A DNA stretch of 40,644 bases from Geobacteraceae bacterium (GCA_029975275.1 JARKPN010000056.1:1-40644); one strand, 5' to 3'. Positions 1 to 7,835 are shown, counted from the first letter of the stretch. Program-made: numbers and translations. The notes: generated by a model from the sequence alone, not told the origin.

Positions 1-1
1 C

Positions 2-142
2 ATCGGGGCGGTATCCTACTACTTCAACAACCACAACCTGAAGCTCCAGGCCGACGTGGGCAGCATCCACAGGCAGAACCCGACGAACGGCACCCGCACC
101 GACGACATGCAGTACCGCATGCAGGCTACCGTTGCGTTCTAG
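2..142 (+). CDS. C-terminal end of an outer-membrane porin (partial)
   Basis: Only the last 46 codons are in the window, ending at TAG 140-142. The translated tail alternates polar and hydrophobic residues (SYYFNNHNLKLQADVG, then MQYRMQATVAF) and ends in Phe, the usual C-terminal signature of an outer-membrane beta-barrel recognised by the BAM machinery. The style of the last strands fits the phosphate-selective porin (OprO/OprP-like) group, but too little is present to be sure of the family. A strong terminator follows at once, so it is not co-transcribed with the downstream oxyanion transporter. An anion porin next to a tungstate/molybdate importer would make sense but is inference. Confidence 0.6.
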   Translation: MGAVSYYFNNHNLKLQADVGSIHRQNPTNGTRTDDMQYRMQATVAF

Positions 143-184
143 GATTGCCCTGGTTCGCTTTCAGTAGTAAACCTTCAATGGACT

Positions 185-215
185 GGGGAGAAAAATTCTT
201 TCTCCCCATTTTTTT
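185..215 (+). terminator. Rho-independent terminator after the porin
   Basis: A perfect 9-bp stem (GGGGAGAAA with TTTCTCCCC), a 5-base loop and a run of seven T. It isolates the porin from the tungstate/molybdate operon. Confidence 0.92.
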
Positions 216-221
216 GTATGA

Positions 222-245
222 CGATATAATATGATGCTTATAACG
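222..245. promoter_or_regulatory. ModE-like operator overlapping the -10 box of the tup operon
   Basis: An inverted repeat, CGATATAAT, six bases, then CTTATAACG, resembles the known ModE palindrome (CGnTATA half-sites, with TATAnCG on the other side). A perfect TATAAT lies inside it at 225-230, so a bound protein would block RNA polymerase, as expected for molybdate-dependent repression. No good -35 is visible at the right distance (it would fall in the upstream terminator). ModE itself is not encoded in the window. The first gene of the operon starts 45 bases downstream. Confidence 0.6.
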
Positions 246-290
246 GTGCCGTTGAGTGGCGTCATATCAATCTGAAGTTAAGGAGGAAAC

Positions 291-1145
291 ATGAGAAAAG
301 TATTTTCATGCCTGCTGTGTTGTATTATGCTGGGTCTCCCGTTTACGGCCCAGGCCCAACCCAAGGGTTTCGTCCTCATGGCCAGCACCATCGGCCCTAT
401 CGACGCGGGAATCGTCGCCGCACTGGAGGACCAGTTCGAGAAGGAGACCGGCGTCCGTGTCCGCCACGTGGGCGCCGGCACCGGCGAGGCACTGAAGATC
501 TCTGCAAAGGGGAACGTGGACCTGGTGATGGTCCATGCGAAATCCCTGGAGGAGAAATTTGTTGCCGACGGTTTCGGCACCGAGCGGATCCCGCTCATGT
601 ACAATGACTTCGTCATCGTCGGCCCGGCGGCCGACCCAGCCGGCATCAAGGGAATGAAGACAGCTGCCGAGGCCTTGAAAAAGATCTCCGAAAAGGGCGC
701 GCCGTTCATAAGCCGCGGCGACAAGTCCGGAACCCACGTGGCTGAAATGGAGCTCTGGGCCAAGGCGGGCGTAAAGCCTGCCGGGGCATGGTACACGGTA
801 TATGAGAAGGGGAAGGAGGGCAATGTTCCTACTCTCAAATATACCGATGAACAGGGGGCATACACCGTCATCGATCGGGCGACCTGGCTCTCGCTCAGGG
901 ACAAGATCAAGCTTCCCATCCTGGTGGAAAAGGACGAAGCACTCCTGAACTTCATATCACTGATCCCGGTGAATCCCAAGAAATTCCCCAAGGTGAACCA
1001 TAAGGACACCATGAAGTTCGTCAAGTGGCTCACCAATCCGGAGAAGGGGCAGAAGGTTATCGTGGAGTTCGGGGTGGAACGGTACGGCAGCCCGTTGTTC
1101 TTCCCGAATTCAACCCAATGGCAGGCCCTGCAGGCCGAGAAGTAG
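291..1145 (+). CDS. Periplasmic oxyanion-binding protein, divergent TupA paralogue
   Basis: A 284-residue exported solute-binding protein of the tungstate/molybdate TupA family. The signal peptide is residues 1-22 (Lys, a hydrophobic stretch, then AQA|Q). The start follows a strong AAGGAGGAA site. It shares with its downstream neighbour the central YNDFVIVGP, SRGDKSGTH and C-terminal YGSPLFFP blocks, so both arose by duplication. At the first ligand-binding loop the neighbour has TTTS, the hallmark of TupA, but this protein has ASTI (residues 31-34) followed by GPIDAG instead of TQDSG. It may therefore bind a different oxyanion or bind it differently. It is the first gene of the operon, 33 bases before the second binding protein. 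Confidence 0.85.
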   Translation: MRKVFSCLLCCIMLGLPFTAQAQPKGFVLMASTIGPIDAGIVAALEDQFEKETGVRVRHVGAGTGEALKISAKGNVDLVMVHAKSLEEKFVADGFGTERIPLMYNDFVIVGPAADPAGIKGMKTAAEALKKISEKGAPFISRGDKSGTHVAEMELWAKAGVKPAGAWYTVYEKGKEGNVPTLKYTDEQGAYTVIDRATWLSLRDKIKLPILVEKDEALLNFISLIPVNPKKFPKVNHKDTMKFVKWLTNPEKGQKVIVEFGVERYGSPLFFPNSTQWQALQAEK

Positions 1146-1178
1146 GGTACATTTTCTCAAACGAAAGGAGCAAGGCGT

Positions 1179-2024
1179 ATGAATTACCTGAAGAACATCG
1201 CACTATCCGTTGCAGCTCTGGCATTCGCCGTTTTCACCGTGACACCCGCCCAGGCGGCGCCCGCGGTGAAGAACCTCATCCTGGCCACCACCACCAGCAC
1301 CCAGGATTCTGGGCTTTTGGACGAACTGATCCCGGTTTTTCAGAAAGACACCGGCTACTTCGTCAAGACCATCTCGGTGGGCTCGGGCCAGGCCATGAAG
1401 ATGGGAGAGAAGGGCGAAGCCGACGTGCTCCTGGTCCACTCCCCTGACGCGGAAAAGAAATTCGTAGCGGAAGGCTATGGCATAAATCGCAAGATCGTCA
1501 TGCACAATGACTTCGTAATCGTCGGTCCTCCTTCCGACCCGGCCAAGATCAAATCGGCGAAAACCTCCAAGGACGCCTTGGTGAAGATTGCCGCCGCTAA
1601 CGCGCTTTTCCTTTCAAGAGGTGACAATTCAGGGACCCACGCCCTGGAGAAAAAGCTCTGGAAAGCCGCCGGTCTGGATGCCGAGGGCCAGAAATGGTAC
1701 CAGCAGACCGGTCTCGGCATGGGGCAGACCCTGAGCGTGGCAGCCGAAAAGAACGGATACGCCTTGACCGACCGCGGCACCTACCTCTCCCTGAAAAAGA
1801 ACCTGGGCCTCGACATCCTCGTTGAGGGGGATGCGTCGCTGCTCAATGTCTACCACGTCATCGAGGTAAACCCGGCCAAGTGGCCCAAGGTGAATTCCGC
1901 GGGAGCCAAGGCGTTTTCCGACTTCATGGTTTCGAAAAAGGCCCAGGCCATAATCAAGACCTTCGGCGTCAAGAAGTACGGCAGCCCGTTGTTCTTCCCG
2001 GATGCCGGCAAAAAAGAGGATTAA
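1179..2024 (+). CDS. tupA: Tungstate/molybdate ABC transporter substrate-binding protein TupA
   Basis: A 281-residue periplasmic binding protein. The signal peptide ends at about residue 27 (AQA|AP). It carries the canonical TTTS motif at residues 37-40 followed by TQDSGLLD, and SRGDNSGTH further on, as in characterised TupA proteins, which bind tungstate (and often molybdate) with high affinity. It delivers the anion to the permease encoded 12 bases downstream. The ribosome site AAGGAGC precedes the ATG. It is the standard member of the tandem pair; the first copy is the divergent one. Whether tungstate or molybdate is preferred cannot be read from sequence. Confidence 0.9.
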   Translation: MNYLKNIALSVAALAFAVFTVTPAQAAPAVKNLILATTTSTQDSGLLDELIPVFQKDTGYFVKTISVGSGQAMKMGEKGEADVLLVHSPDAEKKFVAEGYGINRKIVMHNDFVIVGPPSDPAKIKSAKTSKDALVKIAAANALFLSRGDNSGTHALEKKLWKAAGLDAEGQKWYQQTGLGMGQTLSVAAEKNGYALTDRGTYLSLKKNLGLDILVEGDASLLNVYHVIEVNPAKWPKVNSAGAKAFSDFMVSKKAQAIIKTFGVKKYGSPLFFPDAGKKED

Positions 2025-2036
2025 GAGGGCCAATCC

Positions 2037-2735
2037 ATGGATCTGATCCTTGAAGGGATAGTCACGGCGTTTCAGCTCCTCTGGGCGCTGGACCCGGAGG
2101 TGCTGGGGATAACCTGGCTTTCGCTCAAGGTGTCGGGCCTGGCGACGATCATCAGTGTTGTAATCGGCATTTCAGTCGGGATGATCGTCGCCCTCACCCG
2201 GTTCCCGGGCAAGAAATTCGTTGTCAGTGTGGTCAACACCGGCATGGGGCTCCCGCCGGTGGTGGTGGGCCTGTTCGTCACCGTATTTCTCTGGCGGAAC
2301 GGGCCGTTCGGCTTCCTGGATATCCTCTATACGCCGACCGCCATAATAATCGCCCAGGCGGTTATCGCCACCCCCATCGTGATGGGGATCTCGATAGCGG
2401 CGCTCCAGAATCTGCCGTCAAAACTCCGTCTGCAGATACTCTCCCTCGGAGCGACCCGCCTCCAGATGGTGGGGATTCTCGTCCGTGAGGCAAGGCTGCC
2501 GCTCATGGCTGCCGTCATGGCAGGGTTCGGCGGGGTCATCTCGGAGGTGGGCGCCTCCATCATGGTGGGCGGAAACATCAAGGGGTACTCCAGGGTCCTC
2601 ACGACCGCCACGGTCATGGAGACCGGCAAGGGGGAGTTCGCCGTGGCCTTCGCCCTCTCTATCATCCTTCTTATGCTGGTATTTTTCGTCAACTACCTCT
2701 TTACACTTATTCAACAACGAGAGAGACCACGGTGA
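2037..2735 (+). CDS. tupB: Tungstate/molybdate ABC transporter permease TupB
   Basis: A 232-residue integral membrane protein with about five or six hydrophobic segments, typical in length for TupB. The conserved cytoplasmic loop that contacts the ATPase (EAA-type loop, around LQILSLGATRLQMVGILVRE) is present, as is GGVISEVGASIMVGGNI, a sequence characteristic of this permease branch. It starts 12 bases after tupA with GAGGG before the ATG. It overlaps the ATPase gene by four bases (GTGA), indicating translational coupling. It forms the channel for the anion released by the binding proteins. Confidence 0.92.
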   Translation: MDLILEGIVTAFQLLWALDPEVLGITWLSLKVSGLATIISVVIGISVGMIVALTRFPGKKFVVSVVNTGMGLPPVVVGLFVTVFLWRNGPFGFLDILYTPTAIIIAQAVIATPIVMGISIAALQNLPSKLRLQILSLGATRLQMVGILVREARLPLMAAVMAGFGGVISEVGASIMVGGNIKGYSRVLTTATVMETGKGEFAVAFALSIILLMLVFFVNYLFTLIQQRERPR

Positions 2736-3835
2736 GCGATACCAACGCTATTATTTCGGTTGAAGACCTTAAGGTGCGGTTGGGGGGGGTGTCGATTCTC
2801 GACATTCCCTCCTTTTCAGTCCGGCAGGGGGAGTTCCTCTCGCTTATCGGCCCCAACGGCAGCGGCAAGTCCACCTTTCTTCTGGTGCTCAACAGTCTGC
2901 TCAAGCCGGTTTCCGGCCGCCTCATATACCGGGGAGAGCCCGTAACCGGCCGGGACGAGGCGTTCCGCTACCGGCGGAAGGTCTCGATGGTGTTTCAGGA
3001 ACCGCTCCTCTTCGATACCACCGTCTACAAGAACGTGGCGTCGGGTCTGAAAATACGGGGTCTGAAACGGGACGAGATCCGTGAACGGGTCATGCGCTAT
3101 CTCGGCTGGTTCAATATCGAGCATCTTGCGCAACGTTCTGCCCGCAAGCTCTCCGGCGGCGAGGCCCAGCGCACGAGCCTGGCCCGTGCCTTTGCCATGG
3201 AGCCCGAGGTCATTTTTCTCGACGAACCGTTCTCGGCCCTGGACCCGCCCACGAGGCACGCCATTACCGACGACCTGGACAGGATTGTATCCGAAACCGG
3301 CATCACCACCATCATGGTGACCCACGACCAGTCCGAGGCACTGCGGATGTCCGACCGGATCGCGGTCATGCACGACGGAGGCATCGTCCAGGTCGGGGTG
3401 CCCTCACTCGTCATGAACAATCCCGTCAACGAGTTCGTAGCCAATTTCGTGGGTATGGATACCATCCTTGTGGGGAACGTTATCAGGGTTGTTGACGGAA
3501 TGGCGACGGTACTGGTCTCGGGGAAGGAAATAGATGCCTTCGGGAACGCCGGTTCCGGGGACTGCGTCTATTGCTGCATCAGGCCCGAGAACGTGACCAT
3601 CGAGCTGACGGACCCCGATGACCTGACCAGCGCCCGCAACACCTTCCCGGCCGTGATCAGGGACATCTCCTCCATAGGCCCCTTCCTGAAGGTCATCCTG
3701 GACTGCGGTTTTTCACTGACGGCGTTCGTTACCAGAGAGGCGTTCGCAGTGCTGGATCTCAAGGAGGGCAAGAATGTCTACGCCTCATTCAAGGCCACGG
3801 CGGTGCACCTGATTCGCGATGCAAAACACCCGTGA
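2732..3835 (+). CDS. tupC: Tungstate/molybdate ABC transporter ATP-binding protein with C-terminal TOBE-like domain
   Basis: A 367-residue ATPase. Walker A (GPNGSGKST, about residues 38-46), Q-loop, signature LSGGEAQRTSLARA, Walker B VIFLDEP and the H-loop MVTHDQSEAL are all intact. The last 130 residues form a second domain (VGMDTILVGNVI onward, with RPENVTI) of the TOBE/MOP type, which in ModC binds molybdate or tungstate and can inhibit transport when the metal is plentiful. A simple TupC would be nearer 200-250 residues, so this copy is of the longer ModC-like build. It starts with GTG inside the tupB stop region. The distance to moeA is 126 bases, with its own promoter candidate. Confidence 0.9.
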   Translation: MSDTNAIISVEDLKVRLGGVSILDIPSFSVRQGEFLSLIGPNGSGKSTFLLVLNSLLKPVSGRLIYRGEPVTGRDEAFRYRRKVSMVFQEPLLFDTTVYKNVASGLKIRGLKRDEIRERVMRYLGWFNIEHLAQRSARKLSGGEAQRTSLARAFAMEPEVIFLDEPFSALDPPTRHAITDDLDRIVSETGITTIMVTHDQSEALRMSDRIAVMHDGGIVQVGVPSLVMNNPVNEFVANFVGMDTILVGNVIRVVDGMATVLVSGKEIDAFGNAGSGDCVYCCIRPENVTIELTDPDDLTSARNTFPAVIRDISSIGPFLKVILDCGFSLTAFVTREAFAVLDLKEGKNVYASFKATAVHLIRDAKHP

Positions 3836-3871
3836 TCAAAACGGCTTCCGACCGGTTTTCCCGTAGCGGGC

Positions 3872-3901
3872 TTGACAGTCAAACCTCCTACCTGATACAA
3901 A
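3872..3901 (+). promoter_or_regulatory. Candidate sigma-70 promoter for moeA
   Basis: TTGACA at 3872-3877 and TACAAA at 3896-3901, with an 18-base spacer, about 60 bases upstream of moeA. A small GC-rich hairpin (CCGGTCC/GGACCGG, about 3931-3947) lies just before the ribosome site and may affect translation. No molybdenum-cofactor riboswitch fold was recognised here. Confidence 0.4.
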
Positions 3902-3961
3902 GAATTCCTTACGCCAGATAAATGATCAGCCGGTCCGGCGGACCGGTGTGGAGCCAGCATT

Positions 3962-5176
3962 ATGCCCACCTTTGAAGAAGCCAGAAAGATAATCCTCGAT
4001 AATGTCACGCCCCTCGGCGCCGAGAGGGTCGAAACCCTCGAGTCCCTCGGCAGGGTGCTGTCCGAGGACGTCGTGGCCCCTCGGGACATGCCCCTGTGGG
4101 ACAATACGGCCATGGACGGCTACGCGGTACGCTCCGAAGACTGCCGGGAGTCTACGATCCTGCAACTGACCGGTTTCCTTCCGGCCGGCGGCAACATGAC
4201 CGAAACCGTTCGGCGCGGCACAGCGGTGAAGATCTTGACCGGCGCACCCATTCCACCCGGGGCCGATGCCGTGGTACCGTTCGAGGAGGTCGATGAGGCT
4301 GACGGCCATGTGGCGATCAGGGTGTCGGTCAAGAGGGGCGACAATATACGCTTCAAGGGAGAGGACGTGAAGGCTGGCGAGACGATTCTCCCGGTCGGGA
4401 CCGTGCTCAGGCCGTCGGAGATAAGCATGCTGGCCTCCTTCGGCAAGCTGTTCGTGCCAGTCCACCGCAGGGTCCGGGTGGCCGTCCTTTCAACCGGGGA
4501 CGAACTGCTGGAGCCGGGAGAGCCGCTGGAGCCGGGCAAGATCGTCAACAGCAACTCGCTGGCCCTGGCCGCGGCGGTAGTGCAGGCAGGCGCCGTCCCG
4601 GTCATGCTGGGCATCGCCAGGGACAACAAGGAGAGCCTGAGGGAAAAGCTCGCGGAGGGACTCAAGGCGGATGTCCTGATAACCTCGGCCGGGGTGTCCG
4701 CCGGCGACCGGGACTATGTACGCGACGTGCTGGACGAACTGCAGGTGAGGCAGGTGTTCTGGAAGGTGGACATCAAGCCGGGACGGCCCACCGCATTTGC
4801 CCTGAGGGACGGGAAACCGGTATTTTCGCTCCCCGGCAACCCGGTGTCGAGCCTTCTCACCTTCGAGGAGTTCGTGCGTCCCGCGCTGCTGAAGATGATG
4901 GGGCACCGCCGGGTGCTGCGGCCGCTCATAACGGCCACGCTCCGGGAGGATATCCAAAAAAAACCCGGCCGTGTGAACTTCGTACGGGTGGCCCTCGAAC
5001 GGGAGAACGGCGAGTATTTCGCACGCAGCTCCGGCAAACAGGCCACCGGCTTCCTGAAGACCCTCCTCCTGGCCGACGGGATCGCCGTGATCCCTGTCGA
5101 AAAAGGCGAGCTCAAGGCTGGCGATCAGGTGGACGTGCAACTGATTGCCGGTGACGGCGGGCTGATGGAGGCGTGA
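3962..5176 (+). CDS. moeA: Molybdopterin molybdotransferase MoeA
   Basis: A 404-residue cytoplasmic enzyme that inserts molybdate (or tungstate) into adenylated molybdopterin, the last common step of molybdenum cofactor synthesis. It has the family length and blocks: MDGYAVR near residue 50, KILTGAPIPPGADAVVPFEE, the MogA-like fold with STGDELLEPG and NSNS, SAGVSAGDRDYV, KPGRPTAF and LPGNPVSSLLTFEEF, then the C-terminal beta-rich domain. The start has GGAG eight bases upstream. It follows the transporter directly, so metal import and metal insertion are coupled by position. Other cofactor genes (moaA, moaD, moaE) are not in the window. Confidence 0.95.
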   Translation: MPTFEEARKIILDNVTPLGAERVETLESLGRVLSEDVVAPRDMPLWDNTAMDGYAVRSEDCRESTILQLTGFLPAGGNMTETVRRGTAVKILTGAPIPPGADAVVPFEEVDEADGHVAIRVSVKRGDNIRFKGEDVKAGETILPVGTVLRPSEISMLASFGKLFVPVHRRVRVAVLSTGDELLEPGEPLEPGKIVNSNSLALAAAVVQAGAVPVMLGIARDNKESLREKLAEGLKADVLITSAGVSAGDRDYVRDVLDELQVRQVFWKVDIKPGRPTAFALRDGKPVFSLPGNPVSSLLTFEEFVRPALLKMMGHRRVLRPLITATLREDIQKKPGRVNFVRVALERENGEYFARSSGKQATGFLKTLLLADGIAVIPVEKGELKAGDQVDVQLIAGDGGLMEA

Positions 5177-5195
5177 TTGAAACGCAGGGACATAG

Positions 5196-5228
5196 AGACC
5201 TGCCAGGTTTTAAAAACCTGGCAGGTCT
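5196..5228. repeat. 33-bp perfect palindrome (dispersed-repeat type)
   Basis: Two 16-base arms, AGACCTGCCAGGTTTT and its complement, around a single central A, between moeA and moaC. The same core with a diverged right arm occurs at 8872-8904. The T/A runs in the arms also make it a possible weak terminator or an RNA-processing hairpin. The two copies suggest a mobile or dispersed palindromic family. Confidence 0.8.
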
Positions 5229-5277
5229 GCGTAATGACAGGCAGACAATAAAGATTTCATATGCATAGGGAGAAATC

Positions 5278-5760
5278 ATGAGCTTCAATCATTTCGACGA
5301 CCAGGGCAGGGCAATCATGGTGGATATCAGCGCCAAATCCGCCACGCTGCGTACCGCCATCGCCACGGCGACCGTTTACCTGAGCCGGGAGATCCTGTCG
5401 AACATTGTGGAGGGAAAGGTGGCCAAGGGTGATGTGCTGGGCGTTGCCAGGCTGGCGGGTATTCAGGCGGCCAAGAAGACCCCTGACCTGATTCCCCTGT
5501 CCCATCCGCTGGCACTCCATGCGGTCACCGTCGATTTCAGCACCGACCTGGATGCAGGGACCGTAAGAGTGGAGAGCATGGTCCGGGCCTTCGAGAGGAC
5601 CGGCGTGGAGATGGAGGCCATGGTGTCCGCCTCGGTGGCCGCGCTCACCGTCTACGACATGTGCAAGGGGGCCGACAAGGGTATCCGGATCAGCGATGTC
5701 AAGCTCCTCTATAAAGAGGGGGGCAAGAGCGGCGTTTACAGGCGGGAGGATCAGCCGTGA
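5278..5760 (+). CDS. moaC: Cyclic pyranopterin monophosphate synthase MoaC
   Basis: A 160-residue enzyme that converts the MoaA product (3',8-cyclo-GTP) into cyclic pyranopterin monophosphate, the first stable intermediate of molybdenum cofactor. Family blocks seen: MVDISAKSATLRTAIA near the start, KGDVLGVARLAGIQAAKKTPDLIPLSHPL (split here by function, with the catalytic Lys/His region), GVEMEAMV and LTVYDMCKGADKG. GGGAG lies before the ATG. The last four bases overlap the GTG start of the next gene, so the two are translationally coupled. Confidence 0.95.
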   Translation: MSFNHFDDQGRAIMVDISAKSATLRTAIATATVYLSREILSNIVEGKVAKGDVLGVARLAGIQAAKKTPDLIPLSHPLALHAVTVDFSTDLDAGTVRVESMVRAFERTGVEMEAMVSASVAALTVYDMCKGADKGIRISDVKLLYKEGGKSGVYRREDQP

Positions 5761-6242
5761 GGGCCGGGATACTGACACTCAGCGACAAGGGTGCCCGCGG
5801 GGAGCGGAAGGATCTGAGCGGTCCGGCACTGACCGATTGGCTCCGCCCTCACGGGGTTGAGACCGTGGCCTACGAGATGATCCCGGACGAGGCGGGGCTG
5901 ATCTCCGCCAAGCTGGTCGAATGGGCCGACAGCGGAGAGATGGACCTTATCCTCACCACCGGCGGGACCGGGGTCTCCCCCCGTGACGTCACACCGGAAG
6001 CCACCATGCAGGTGCTTGACCGGGTCATTCCCGGCCTGGCTGAGCTGATGCGGTTCCGGAGCCTGGCCAAGACCCCTTCGGCGGCCATCTCCAGGGCCGT
6101 GGCCGGGATCAGGGGCAGGACGCTGATCATCAATCTCCCGGGCAGCCCCAGGGGGGCGGTGGAGAACCTGGAGGCGGTGTGGGAGGCGGTTCCCCATGCC
6201 GTGGCCAAGATCCAGGGGGACCCGAGCGAGTGCGCCCGCTGA
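5757..6242 (+). CDS. mog: Molybdopterin adenylyltransferase (MogA/MoaB family)
   Basis: A 161-residue protein that adenylates molybdopterin, preparing it for MoeA. The N-terminal AGILTLSDKGARGERKD(L)SG and the TTGGTGVSPRDVTPE loop are hallmarks of the family, with LPGSPRGAVENLEAV near the end. It starts with GTG inside the moaC stop (four-base overlap). MogA and MoaB are hard to separate by eye; the SDKGARGERKD block favours Mog. Together with moaC and moeA it makes a partial cofactor operon. Confidence 0.9.
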   Translation: MRAGILTLSDKGARGERKDLSGPALTDWLRPHGVETVAYEMIPDEAGLISAKLVEWADSGEMDLILTTGGTGVSPRDVTPEATMQVLDRVIPGLAELMRFRSLAKTPSAAISRAVAGIRGRTLIINLPGSPRGAVENLEAVWEAVPHAVAKIQGDPSECAR

Positions 6243-6252
6243 CGCCGGGCTG

Positions 6253-6585
6253 TCAGCGGCTTGCGATGACCAGCAGACCGCGGTCCTTTACGATGACGCG
6301 GCACCCGGAAAATCCCGTCCGCTTGAGACGGAAGAGGATGAACGGGGCTGCCAGAGGGAATACAAGGGGAATAAAGAATCCCATCGTGCCGTTCGGATCC
6401 GTGGTGTATGCCGGGTCCTTGAGGAACAATGGGATTTTTTTTAGCTGAATCTCGATATAACCATGTTCTTCAAGTGATAAATTATTATGGCTTTCTTCAT
6501 GGGCGTACCGCGAGGAGCAGGTTGGCCGGAAAATCAGGCGGAAGACGAGAAGGGCCGTTCGGCGGAGACGCAGTAATGATTCCAT
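6253..6585 (-). CDS. Hypothetical small membrane protein, possibly a remnant
   Basis: A 110-codon frame convergent with mog, with 10 bases between the stops. I do not recognise the family. The last 70 codons favour C or G at the third position as the neighbours do. They encode a plausible membrane segment (GFFIPLVFPLAAPFILF) followed by basic residues, while the first 40 codons are more AT-rich and less gene-like. No ribosome site precedes the ATG. It could be a real small gene with another start, or the decayed end of a longer one. It fills most of the 444-base gap between mog and the storage-protein gene; nothing else was seen there. Confidence 0.35.
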   Translation of the reverse strand: MESLLRLRRTALLVFRLIFRPTCSSRYAHEESHNNLSLEEHGYIEIQLKKIPLFLKDPAYTTDPNGTMGFFIPLVFPLAAPFILFRLKRTGFSGCRVIVKDRGLLVIASR

Positions 6586-6686
6586 GAGTTGAATCTACTA
6601 CGGAACGACGTGCCGGACAAATGAATTTAAGATCCGATCGAAAAGTTGTCATCACTGCTATTTAATTTCAAGAAAGGCGGGAAGTT

Positions 6687-7499
6687 ATGGGCGAGAATGA
6701 AAGGTTCGATGTAGAAAACAAGCTTCGGGGAGAAACCCTGGTGCGCAAGGGACTCATGAAAAAGCACGCCAGGGTGGAGCAGTTGAAGTTGGTACCCGAC
6801 CTGAACGTGGTAAAAATTGGAGGACACGGAATCGTAGATTTCGGCCGGGATGTGGTTCTCCCGTTAATGGAAGAGATCGGTGAATTGTCGAAAAAGCATA
6901 AGATGCTGGTAGTTACCGGAGGGGGGGCGCGGGTCAGGCACATCCTCGACATCGGCATCGACCTGAGGATGCCGACCGGTGTCCTGGCCGAGCTTGCCGG
7001 GAAGATCAGCGAGCAGAACGCCGAGATCGTCACCCTGCTCCTCTCTAGGTGGAACGGTTCGCGGCTCAAGCCCGGCGACCTGCTCGATCTCCCTACCATG
7101 CTCCACCTTGGGCTCCTGCCGGTGATCCACGGGACCCCTCCCTACGGACTGTTCGAGCATCCGCCCGAGCTGGGCCTCATCCCACCGCACCGGACCGACA
7201 CCGGCGCACTGCTCATGGCGGAGGTGCTCGGCGCCAGGAGCTGCATCCTCATGAAAAATGTGGACGGTCTCTTTACCGAAGACCCGCGGGTCAATCCCGA
7301 TGCGGAGCTCATCAGGGATATTACCGCGGATGAACTGCTGGAAATGGATATGGAGGACATGGTCATGGAGCGGAAGGTCCTCCACCTGCTGAAAGACTCC
7401 TCCAACGTCAAGGAAGTGATGGTTATCAACGGCCACAAGAGAGGCACCCTGGAGCGGGCGCTGAACGGGGAGAATGCAGGCACCATCATCCGGGCGTAA
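6687..7499 (+). CDS. Molybdenum storage protein subunit-like (amino acid kinase fold)
   Basis: A 270-residue cytoplasmic protein of the UMP-kinase/amino acid kinase superfamily. The match to the MosA/MosB subunits of the Azotobacter molybdenum storage protein is clear from memory of those sequences: VVKIGGHGIVDFGRD, TGGGARVRHI, MPTGVLAEL with QNAE, GTPPYGLFEHPP, LIPPHRTDTGALLMAE, and the end NGHKRGTLERAL with GTIIRA. The length is also that of MosB. In Azotobacter the hexamer stores polyoxomolybdate or polyoxotungstate clusters in an ATP-dependent way. Here there is one gene, which would imply a homomeric cage. The location next to tup, moeA, moaC and mog supports a metal-storage role over nucleotide metabolism. 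The start has GGCGGGAAG upstream. Confidence 0.8.
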   Translation: MGENERFDVENKLRGETLVRKGLMKKHARVEQLKLVPDLNVVKIGGHGIVDFGRDVVLPLMEEIGELSKKHKMLVVTGGGARVRHILDIGIDLRMPTGVLAELAGKISEQNAEIVTLLLSRWNGSRLKPGDLLDLPTMLHLGLLPVIHGTPPYGLFEHPPELGLIPPHRTDTGALLMAEVLGARSCILMKNVDGLFTEDPRVNPDAELIRDITADELLEMDMEDMVMERKVLHLLKDSSNVKEVMVINGHKRGTLERALNGENAGTIIRA

Positions 7500-7594
7500 T
7501 GACCCGTTGACAGTCTGCCGTGTGGGGCGTATCCTATAATCGTAACCCCTCCGAAGTACTCAGGGAGGAAACCAAAGGAAGGAGGAACCCCTTC

Positions 7595-7804
7595 ATGGCA
7601 GGCAAGATCTTTTACCGGGAAAGAAGCAAGATGGTGGATGGAGCGAAGCAGCCTCGCTACATCCTGGTGGCGGTTTCGGGGCTTGACCTCAAGGTCTATG
7701 GTCAGCACCTCCGCATGTGCGAACTGAAACAGATCGCCGAAGGCGTCGGCGCTGAGCTGGTCGCGCTCGGAAGAGGCCCGAAACACGCGGAAGAAGCCGC
7801 GTAG
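7595..7804 (+). CDS. Small conserved-looking hypothetical protein
   Basis: A 69-residue soluble protein. The frame is open further upstream, but the ATG at 7595 has a strong AAGGAAGGAGG site 9 bases before it and is chosen. It contains QPRYILVAVSGLDLKVYG and a Cys in RMCELKQIAE, is mildly basic and has no signal or membrane segment. I do not recognise a family. A perfect terminator follows, so it ends a transcript. A TATAAT at 7535-7540 could be its -10, but the nearest TTGACA (7507) is 22 bases away, too far for a normal promoter. It may be co-transcribed with the storage-protein gene. Confidence 0.65.
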   Translation: MAGKIFYRERSKMVDGAKQPRYILVAVSGLDLKVYGQHLRMCELKQIAEGVGAELVALGRGPKHAEEAA

Positions 7805-7835
7805 TCCGGCTTCCGAAACGGTAGCAAGCAAGAGA

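Noticed and set aside
7507-7540. TTGACA and TATAAT before the 69-residue gene as a promoter
   Set aside because: The spacer is 22 bases, too long for sigma-70; only the -10 was noted.
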